Shown here: piece after piece, positions 1 to 4,791 of the stretch
How positions within the stretch are numbered: position 1 is the first letter of the stretch
Layout of the letters: each line of letters begins with the position of its first letter
Source: Phycisphaerae bacterium
Lineage (GTDB): Bacteria; Planctomycetota; Phycisphaerae; SM23-33
DNA: 6,170 nucleotides
Assembly (NCBI GenBank): GCA_030610965.1
Contig: JAUWQU010000252.1
Coordinates: 1 to 6,170, forward strand
Reading direction: 5' to 3'
Notes under the pieces: model-generated
Told to the model about the DNA's origin: nothing
What the model saw: only the letters and a program-made list of their open reading frames with translations
Databases searched by the model: none
Made by a program: the position numbers and the translations under genes

Positions 1-403
1 CACGCGTGAGTGGTGGGAGCAATGCCGCCTCCAGTACGATCTGCGGATCTCGCAGTTGGTTCTGGACGAGGCCGGTGACGGCGACCCGGCCGCGGCCGCC
101 AAACGTCTGGCTGCATTGCGGGAGTTGCCGGTTCTGGCTGTGACCTCAAAAGCCGGCACGCTTGCCAAGGCCTTCGTTACTCAGGGACTTGTTCCGCAGA
201 AGGCGGCTATCGACGCCATCCATCTTGCGCTGGCCGTGGTGCATAAGGTGGATGTTCTGCTAACATGGAACTGTCGTCACTTGGCCAACGCGGCCATGCT
301 GGGCGAAATCGGCCGTTACGTGCGGTCGGGCGGCCAGGAGATGCCGATCGTCTGCACGCCCGAGGAACTGATGGGAGAGGATGGCTATCGACATGAAGGA
401 TGA
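1..403 (+). CDS. PIN-domain ribonuclease toxin (VapC-like), 5' end cut by the window edge
   Basis: The frame is open from base 2, giving 133 codons before TGA at 401-403. A TTG at 56 could be read as a start, but the 18 codons before it (TREWWEQ..., then YDLRISQLVLDE) continue the PIN fold, so the gene begins outside the window. PIN proteins are Mg-dependent RNases, and most stand-alone ones are toxins of type II toxin-antitoxin systems. Visible family marks, numbered in the fragment, are E23 in the S-x-LVLDE helix, a G-D-P turn at 27-29, D71 in IDAIHLALA, the strand-turn LLTWNCRHLANA (86-97) and the closing ICTPEELMG-type tail. The first catalytic aspartate should lie in the missing 25-30 residues. 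The end overlaps the next small gene, which suggests one transcript. Fold assignment is strong; toxin activity is inferred. Confidence 0.85.
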   Translation, partial: TREWWEQCRLQYDLRISQLVLDEAGDGDPAAAAKRLAALRELPVLAVTSKAGTLAKAFVTQGLVPQKAAIDAIHLALAVVHKVDVLLTWNCRHLANAAMLGEIGRYVRSGGQEMPIVCTPEELMGEDGYRHEG

Positions 404-563
404 TCCGATAATTGATGAAGTGCGCAAGCACCGACAAGCACGAGCAGCCAAGTTCAACTTCGACATCGATGCCATTGCCGCCGACGCCCGCAAACGCGAA
501 CGGACCAGCAAACGCCGAATCGTCCTGCCGCCTCGCGGGAGATCTCACCGCAGTCACATGTAA
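381..563 (+). CDS. Small partner protein of the upstream PIN gene, putative antitoxin
   Basis: This 60-codon frame overlaps the end of the PIN gene by 23 bases. Its core, DPIIDEVRK at 8-16 followed by AAKFNFDIDAI at 22-32, a charged helix and an RRIVLPPR tail, resembles the short proteins that often directly follow PIN genes of this type; that is recognition from memory. It is highly charged, with no signal peptide or membrane segment. Two starts are possible. ATG 381 has GGGAG only 3 bases away. ATG 393 gives MKDDP, closer to what I recall of the family, with GGAGAGG 12 bases away. The family often ends soon after the VLPPR part, so the last eight residues may be a local extension. By position it could neutralise the PIN toxin, but no DNA-binding domain is recognisable. 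Function is inferred from context. Confidence 0.7.
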   Translation: MAIDMKDDPIIDEVRKHRQARAAKFNFDIDAIAADARKRERTSKRRIVLPPRGRSHRSHM

Positions 564-576
564 AATCGAGGTTTCA

Positions 577-645
577 ATGTCCTTGCGTGTTGTGCATATG
601 GAACTTGACGATAGGGGGATCATACTAGTACAATTGTACGTATGA
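577..645 (+). CDS. Possible 22-codon leader peptide coupled to the second PIN gene
   Basis: ATG 577 follows GAGG (568-571) with a 5-base spacer and reads 22 codons to TGA 643-645. Its stop overlaps the start of the second PIN gene as ATGA. The predicted peptide, starting MSLRVVHMELDD, matches nothing I know. The case rests only on the good Shine-Dalgarno and the overlap, which could let ribosomes reach a PIN gene that lacks its own binding site. Against it, the frame spans the promoter and palindrome just upstream of the PIN gene, so it can be translated only from a longer upstream transcript. It may well be chance. Confidence 0.2.
   Translation: MSLRVVHMELDDRGIILVQLYV
605..634 (+). promoter_or_regulatory. 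Sigma70-type promoter of the second PIN/antitoxin module
   Basis: TTGACG (605-610) and TACAAT (629-634) each match the consensus at five of six bases and are separated by 18 bases. Transcription would be expected to begin about 641-642, exactly at the PIN start codon ATG 642. The mRNA would then be leaderless or nearly so, in line with the absence of any Shine-Dalgarno before ATG 642. The -10 box lies inside a perfect palindrome. Confidence 0.5.
621..644. promoter_or_regulatory. Palindromic candidate operator over the -10 box and start codon
   Basis: GTACAATTGTAC (628-639) is a perfect 12-base palindrome. Outside it, CATAC (621-625) pairs with GTATG (640-644), with two unmatched bases (626-627) on the left side only. 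It covers the -10 hexamer, the expected transcription start and the PIN start codon. Type II antitoxins commonly bind such sites to repress their own operon, so the Phd-type antitoxin encoded downstream is the likely ligand. The binding is inferred; the symmetry is seen directly. Confidence 0.5.
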
Positions 646-1037
646 GGTGCCTGGCCGACACAAATGCCTTCCTTGCGGTTGCGATGGACGAACCGGAGAA
701 ACCGTGGCTGGTCGAAGTCACTCAGGGGGCTGATCTGGCCGCCCCCACGGCGCTGCCGTACGAAATCGGCAATGCATTGTCCGCTTTGGTCAAGCGTGGA
801 AGGCTTCGCCCCACACAGGCAGTCGAGATATGGGACGTGATTGGAAATGTCCCGGTGGAACTGATCGAGGTGGATATTCGATTGGCGCTGGAGCTGTCCG
901 TTCGCTTCGGCATCTACGCCTATGACGCCTACTTCCTGCAGTGCGCCCTGCAATTGCGATGTCCTTTGTTGACCTTGGACCGAGCTATGCGGCGCGTAGC
1001 GAGGCAGTTGAATATCAGCCTCCTGGAGAAGCCATGA
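642..1037 (+). CDS. vapC: PIN-domain ribonuclease toxin, VapC family
   Basis: This is a complete 131-residue PIN protein, the normal VapC length. Family members are Mg-dependent endoribonucleases that cut tRNA or rRNA when freed from their antitoxin. The four acidic active-site positions are present: D6 in the LADTNAFL strand, E41 in LPYEIGNAL, D95 in YAYDAYFL and D113 in LLTLDRAM. ATG 642 is the only credible start, because in-frame stops lie at 606 and 612 with no ATG, GTG or TTG between them and 642. No Shine-Dalgarno precedes it, so the message is probably leaderless from the overlapping promoter, or translated by coupling to a tiny upstream frame. The TGA overlaps the antitoxin ATG (ATGA). 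Toxin before antitoxin is the less common order. Family assignment is firm; the RNA target cannot be read. Confidence 0.92.
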   Translation: MRCLADTNAFLAVAMDEPEKPWLVEVTQGADLAAPTALPYEIGNALSALVKRGRLRPTQAVEIWDVIGNVPVELIEVDIRLALELSVRFGIYAYDAYFLQCALQLRCPLLTLDRAMRRVARQLNISLLEKP

Positions 1038-1258
1038 AAGTCTACACGTATTCGCAGGCCCGACAGAATCTTTCGGAAGTCCTTAACCAATCGAAGTCGG
1101 AGGACGTCCTCATTCGCAGGCGAGGCGGCGAGGTATTCCGCATATCGCCCCAGCCTCGGGAGGGTTCCCCCTTCGATGTCAAAGGCGTGAGGACCAAGGC
1201 AAAGACCCAAGATATTCTGTCAGCCGTCCGGGAGGTCCGCCGACGACAGGCCCGTTGA
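1034..1258 (+). CDS. Phd/YefM-type antitoxin
   Basis: A 74-residue protein starts at ATG 1034, with GGAG (1025-1028) five bases upstream and an ATGA overlap with the PIN toxin stop. The same frame is open further upstream (to ATG 941), but that part is the toxin gene read in another frame. The N-terminal half has the Phd/YefM pattern: YTYSQARQNLSEVLNQ at 4-19 (the A-R-x-N-L-S helix), then a basic strand LIRRRGGEVFRISP at 26-39. This half normally dimerises and binds DNA. The C-terminal 35 residues are charged and probably disordered until they wrap the toxin. It should neutralise the neighbouring VapC and repress the operon through the palindrome at the promoter. Phd antitoxins pair with Doc, YoeB or PIN partners, and here the partner is clearly PIN. 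Confidence 0.88.
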   Translation: MKVYTYSQARQNLSEVLNQSKSEDVLIRRRGGEVFRISPQPREGSPFDVKGVRTKAKTQDILSAVREVRRRQAR

Positions 1259-1285
1259 GCCGCATGAGGCAATCGACGTGAGCCT

Positions 1286-2611
1286 TCAGTTGGCAGGCGT
1301 CTGCTCGGCGGCGGATTGGAGGATTGCGAGCATCTCGGCGAGCTGGGCTTCGGTGGTCGTCAGCGGGGGCCAGAGGTAGATGCACCGGCCGAGTGGGCGG
1401 ATGAACAGGCCAAGCTCCATTGCCCGGGCGGCGATGCGGCGGGCTCGCGGGGCGCCGCCGAGGGTGTCGTCCAGTTCCACTACGGCCATCATTCCGAGGC
1501 CGCGACACGGCGCGCCTCCGACGGCCGTAGCGACGTCGCGGATGCCGGCGGCGAGTTGGGCTATCTTAGGGCGGCAGGACTCGACTACCGATTCCCGCTC
1601 GTAAACGTCCAGGGCAGCGAGCGCCGCGGCGGCCGCGATGGGGTTTCCGCCGAAGGTATGGCTGTGGTAGAAGGTCCGGTCGCAGTCCGGCGAGCTGCGG
1701 AATGTGTCGTACACGGCGTCGGTGGCCAGAACGACGCTCATGGGCAGGTGACCGCCGGTCAGAGCCTTGCCTAGCGTCATCAAATCCGGCGTGATGGAGG
1801 CCTGTTCGCACGCGAACATCGTGCCGGTCCGGCCGAAGCCGACGGCGATCTCGTCGGCTATCAGCAGCAGGCCATGGGCGTCACAGCTTCGGCGCAGGCG
1901 GCGGAGATACTCGGCCGGGTATATGCGAAGCCCGGCCGCGCCCTGGCAGAGCGGCTCGACGATCACCGCGGCGGCCTCGGCGTGGTGGGCGTCGATGAGC
2001 GCCTGCATCGACGCGAAGCACTCGATGTCGCAGCACTGCGGAGTCTTGCCCATCGGGCAGCGAAGGCAGTGCGGGCTCGTCGCGCGAAGCGATGGGCGGA
2101 CCACGTCGCTGAAGTGCCTGTGGAAGCTCTCGACGTACCCGACGCCGACGCAGCCCAGCGTGTCGCCGTGATAGCCGTCGGCCAGCGAAATCAGCCGGCT
2201 CCGCCCGTGCTGCCCGCGATTGGCCCAGTACTGGATGGCGATCTTCAGCGCCACCTCGACGGCCGAGGCGCCGTCGTTTGCGAAGAACGCGTGGCCGAGG
2301 TCGCCGGGCGAGATCTCCGCCAGCCGCTCGGCAAGCTCGATGGCCCGCGGGTGCGACATGCCCGCGAGGATGCAGTGCTGGAGCTGCCCCGCCTGGCGGC
2401 GGATTGCCTCGACGATCCGCGGGTGATTGTGCCCGAGGCTAACGCACCACCACGACGCGATGCCGTCCAGCAGCGCCCGCCCGCCGCGCTCGTACAGGTA
2501 CGCGCCGTCGGCCCGCTCGATAATCGGAAACGCCGCCCCCGCCAGGGCCTCGATGTCCGTACACGGGTGCCATAGGCAGCGAAGATCTCTCTGTCGCATG
2601 TCGTCAGTCAT
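1286..2611 (-). CDS. bioA: Adenosylmethionine-8-amino-7-oxononanoate aminotransferase (DAPA synthase)
   Basis: BioA is a cytoplasmic PLP enzyme that transaminates KAPA to 7,8-diaminononanoate, usually with S-adenosylmethionine as amino donor. The 441 residues are a normal length. Seen in order: the LWHPCTD N-terminus (13-19), the WW pair at 54-55 in the substrate pocket, NDGASAVE (112-119) binding the cofactor phosphate, DGYHGDT (145-151), IADEIAVGFGRTG (251-263) with D253 holding the PLP ring nitrogen, and LGKALTGG with PLP lysine K282. A cysteine-rich insertion lies at 182-198. ATG 2611 is chosen because it overlaps the bioD stop by one base (TAATG), implying translational coupling; an in-frame ATG 63 bases upstream lies inside bioD. 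It is the last operon gene, ending 27 bases from the convergent antitoxin gene. A lysine-using variant cannot be excluded. Confidence 0.95.
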   Translation of the reverse strand: MTDDMRQRDLRCLWHPCTDIEALAGAAFPIIERADGAYLYERGGRALLDGIASWWCVSLGHNHPRIVEAIRRQAGQLQHCILAGMSHPRAIELAERLAEISPGDLGHAFFANDGASAVEVALKIAIQYWANRGQHGRSRLISLADGYHGDTLGCVGVGYVESFHRHFSDVVRPSLRATSPHCLRCPMGKTPQCCDIECFASMQALIDAHHAEAAAVIVEPLCQGAAGLRIYPAEYLRRLRRSCDAHGLLLIADEIAVGFGRTGTMFACEQASITPDLMTLGKALTGGHLPMSVVLATDAVYDTFRSSPDCDRTFYHSHTFGGNPIAAAAALAALDVYERESVVESCRPKIAQLAAGIRDVATAVGGAPCRGLGMMAVVELDDTLGGAPRARRIAARAMELGLFIRPLGRCIYLWPPLTTTEAQLAEMLAILQSAAEQTPAN

Positions 2612-3345
2612 TAGGCTTTCAATCGTTCCAGGATCGCGGGCAACTCGGTCAGGCCCGCCTCGACGCGTGCCCACGAGGCCGCGTTGCCGGCGGTGAGGTC
2701 GGCCGTGTGCGGGATGTTTCCGAGCACGGCCGTGCTGCCGAAACGCGCGATTACCTCCGGATTGTCGCGCCGCAAAAAAGCATCCCCCTCCGCCGGCGGT
2801 TCGGGCTGGTTGAACACCACACCCAGCACCTCGAGGCCCGCCTGCCGCAGCGCTGCCAGCGTCAGCAGCGTGTGGTTGATCGTGCCCAGCCCGTCGAGCG
2901 CCACGACCACCACCGGCATGTCCATCGCGGTCATGAGGTCGAGCATGGTGGCCGAGTCGTTGAGCGGGACCATGACCCCGCCTGCCCCCTCGACGATCAG
3001 CGAGTCGTGGCGGGCAAGGAGTTTTTCGGCGCAGGCGCAGACGGCCTCCACCGTCACCGGCCTGCCGGCCAGCCGCCCGGCCAGGTGCGGCGAGCAGGCG
3101 GGCTCGTATAGGAACGGCGCCATCATCGCGGCCATCTCGGGCGGCGCGACCAGCCCCGCGGCCAACAACGCAAACTCCAGGTCCGGCGCCCGCAGGCCGT
3201 CGGGGCCTTCGGCCGCGCCCGTCTGCACGGGCTTCAGTGGCGCGGCGTCGATGCCGGCTGCGCGCGCGCCGCGAAGGACCGCCGCGGTGACCACCGTCTT
3301 GCCGACGCCCGTGCCCGTACCGGTAATGAAGATTCCTCTGCTCAT
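2611..3345 (-). CDS. bioD: ATP-dependent dethiobiotin synthetase
   Basis: BioD uses ATP and CO2 to close the ureido ring of 7,8-diaminononanoate, giving dethiobiotin. The 244 residues fit the family. The P-loop GTGTGVGKT is at 9-17, the substrate lysine K38 sits in PLKPVQTG (36-43), EPACSPHLA (81-89) lines the active site, and E119 in VEGAGGVMVPL (118-128) is the Mg/ATP-binding acidic residue. The later GLGTINHTLLT and GVVFNQP segments carry the dimer and nucleotide-base contacts typical of the family. ATG 3345 gives the standard MSRGIFITGTG beginning; an in-frame ATG 39 bases upstream would add an arginine- and tryptophan-rich stretch overlapping bioF. The gene starts 10 bases after the bioF stop with only a weak GATGGG-like binding site, so it is probably read from the same message. 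TAA overlaps the bioA start. Confidence 0.96.
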   Translation of the reverse strand: MSRGIFITGTGTGVGKTVVTAAVLRGARAAGIDAAPLKPVQTGAAEGPDGLRAPDLEFALLAAGLVAPPEMAAMMAPFLYEPACSPHLAGRLAGRPVTVEAVCACAEKLLARHDSLIVEGAGGVMVPLNDSATMLDLMTAMDMPVVVVALDGLGTINHTLLTLAALRQAGLEVLGVVFNQPEPPAEGDAFLRRDNPEVIARFGSTAVLGNIPHTADLTAGNAASWARVEAGLTELPAILERLKA

Positions 3346-3355
3346 CGCGCGCCCA

Positions 3356-4525
3356 TCATACCAAGCCCACCTCCCGCGCCACATCCACGATCGTCCCGGC
3401 CGCGACGCGAAGCTCGTCGTCCGTGTGCGCCAGCGTCACCGACAGCCGCAGCCTCGCCGTCCCATCGGGGACGGTCGGCGGGCGGACCGCCGTCGCCAGC
3501 ACGCCGCGATCCCACAGAAGCTGCGACAGCCTCACCGCCTCGGCGTTGCCGCCAACATGCACGGGCAGTATCTGCGATTCCAGCGCCGCTACGGCAAGGC
3601 CTCCCGCCGCCAGCAGCCCTCGCAGCAGCCGGGCCTTGGCCAGCAATCGCTCCCCCATGTTCGGCTCGGCCGCCAACACCGCCACCGCCGCCCGCGCCGC
3701 GCCGATGCACGCCGGCGGCAGGCCCGTGGAATAGATGAAGCTCCGCGCCCGGTTGATCATCAACTCTCGCATCGCCGCCGAGCAGCCGACGAACCCGCCG
3801 TAACCGCCGAGTGCCTTGCTGAGCGTGCCGACCACGACGTCCGGCCGGGCCTTGCAGCCGACCTCGCGACAGAGCCCCCCACCGGCCTCGCCCATCACGC
3901 CAATGGCGTGGGCCTCGTCCACCACGAGCATCGCACCGCGGGCCGCGGCGACTTCCGCAAGCTCATCCAGCGGCGCGCGGTCGCCGTCCATGCTGAATAT
4001 CGAGTCCGTCACAACCACGCGCCGCCCCCGGTTCGCCTTGGCCAACATGCTCGCAAGATGGCCGACATCCTTGTGCCGGTAGCGGCGCCAGCGGGCCCCG
4101 CTCAGTTGCATGCCGTCGGTGAGGCTGGCGTGGTTGAGTCGGTCGGCGAAGATATCGTCGCCCCGGCCTGCCGCAACTGTCATCACGCCAAGGTTCGCCA
4201 GAAAGCCGCTGCCGAAAACCAGCGCAGCCTCCGTGCCCACCAGCCGGGCAAGGTCCGCCTCGAGCAGCTCGCAAAGCTCCAGATCCCCCGCCATCAGCCG
4301 CGACGAACGCGCGCCGCAGCCGAGGCGCTCGACAGCCGCCGTCGCCCCGGCCTTGACGCGCTGGTCGCCCGCGAGGCCGAGGTAATCGTTGGATGAAAAG
4401 TTCAGCACCGTCCGCCCGTCGGCCAGGCGGATTCGCGCGCCGCACTCCGGCATCGCGCGAAGCTGCCGCAAGAGCCCCTTCCCGGCCAGCGCCGCAAGTT
4501 CGTTCTCCAGGTCGTCGGTCTGCAT
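3356..4525 (-). CDS. bioF: 8-amino-7-oxononanoate synthase (KAPA synthase)
   Basis: BioF is a PLP enzyme of the alpha-oxoamine synthase family. It condenses L-alanine with pimeloyl-ACP or pimeloyl-CoA to KAPA, the first step of ring assembly. The 389 residues are the usual length. Visible marks are NFSSNDYLGL (42-51), GARSSRLMAG (71-80), the glycine-rich FGSGFLAN (104-111), H132 in LNHAS, which stacks on PLP, D203 and H206 in VVDEAHAIG (201-209), and the PLP lysine K237 in GTLSKALGGYGGF (233-245). ATG 4525 yields a normal N-terminus and is preceded by a purine-rich AGAGAAGAG segment that could serve as a loose ribosome binding site. An inverted-repeat element begins 20 bases upstream of the start and separates this gene from bioB. 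Glycine acetyltransferase (kbl) is related, but the operon decides for bioF. Confidence 0.95.
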   Translation of the reverse strand: MQTDDLENELAALAGKGLLRQLRAMPECGARIRLADGRTVLNFSSNDYLGLAGDQRVKAGATAAVERLGCGARSSRLMAGDLELCELLEADLARLVGTEAALVFGSGFLANLGVMTVAAGRGDDIFADRLNHASLTDGMQLSGARWRRYRHKDVGHLASMLAKANRGRRVVVTDSIFSMDGDRAPLDELAEVAAARGAMLVVDEAHAIGVMGEAGGGLCREVGCKARPDVVVGTLSKALGGYGGFVGCSAAMRELMINRARSFIYSTGLPPACIGAARAAVAVLAAEPNMGERLLAKARLLRGLLAAGGLAVAALESQILPVHVGGNAEAVRLSQLLWDRGVLATAVRPPTVPDGTARLRLSVTLAHTDDELRVAAGTIVDVAREVGLV

Positions 4526-4544
4526 GTCTCTTCTCTGAAAGCTT

Positions 4545-4764
4545 TTTCAACGCAGAGGTCGCAGAGAAGACGAGAGATCAGAAACAGAAGAAACATCAGA
4601 GTGGATTACATGGATCTGACTGCCGGCAGGTTAAGGGATTACATGGATTGAGACACTTATATATGCTTCTATCCATGTAATCATTTAATCCATGTAATCC
4701 CCCTCTAAAGCTTCTCTTTCTTCTCTTTCCCTTCTCCGCGTTCTCAGCGACCTCTGCGTTGAAA
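4545..4764. repeat. Nested inverted-repeat element (MITE-like) between bioB and bioF
   Basis: This 220-base block is visibly AT-richer than the genes around it. Its ends are perfect 18-base inverted repeats (4545-4562 and 4747-4764), which continue imperfectly. The left arm then runs purine-rich (about 4563-4602) and the right arm pyrimidine-rich (about 4701-4746), so the arms stay partly complementary. Two further nested inverted pairs of a GGATTACATGGAT unit follow, leaving a 22-base centre (4649-4670). As RNA it could fold into one long hairpin. No transposase frame is present and no clear target duplication is seen. Similar arms and units are, from memory, common non-coding repeats in several environmental phyla. 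Short frames across it containing NAEVAEN-like peptides are products of the repeat, not genes. Confidence 0.8.
4603..4700. repeat. Four copies of a GGATTACATGGAT unit, two in each orientation
   Basis: GGATTACATGGAT occurs at 4603-4615 and 4636-4648. Its reverse complement occurs at 4671-4682 (lacking the last base) and 4688-4700. The outer pair and the inner pair are each placed nearly symmetrically about the element centre, so they read as nested stems within the larger inverted repeat. The 20-base spacer on the left (4616-4635) contains a TGCCGGCAG also found at 4780-4788, just after the bioB stop codon on the minus strand. The right spacer is only 5 bases, so the arms are not exact mirror images. 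Confidence 0.85.
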
Positions 4765-4791
4765 TCTTCTTCTTCTTTTTGCCGGCAGCCG

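Noticed and set aside
412..645. 77-codon plus-strand frame ending at the second PIN start
   Set aside because: Most of it is the out-of-frame shadow of the small partner gene. Only its last 22 codons, with their own Shine-Dalgarno, are worth considering separately.
207..953. Minus-strand open frame of 248 codons across the toxin-antitoxin region
   Set aside because: It runs antisense across three plus-strand genes and the promoter region, and its translation has no recognisable domain.
941..1258. Longer 105-codon version of the antitoxin
   Set aside because: The extra 31 residues come from the toxin gene read in another frame. ATG 1034 has a Shine-Dalgarno, the ATGA overlap and the standard Phd N-terminus.
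1874..2575. Plus-strand open frame of 233 codons opposite bioA
   Set aside because: It is an antisense shadow of bioA with Ala/Arg/Val-rich, motif-free sequence and no supporting context.
2684..4396. Plus-strand open frame of 570 codons opposite bioD and bioF
   Set aside because: It lies wholly antisense to two genes with intact catalytic motifs. Its product is low-complexity (Arg, Ala, Pro, Ser, His) with no recognisable domain. Long antisense frames are expected from strong GC bias at third positions.
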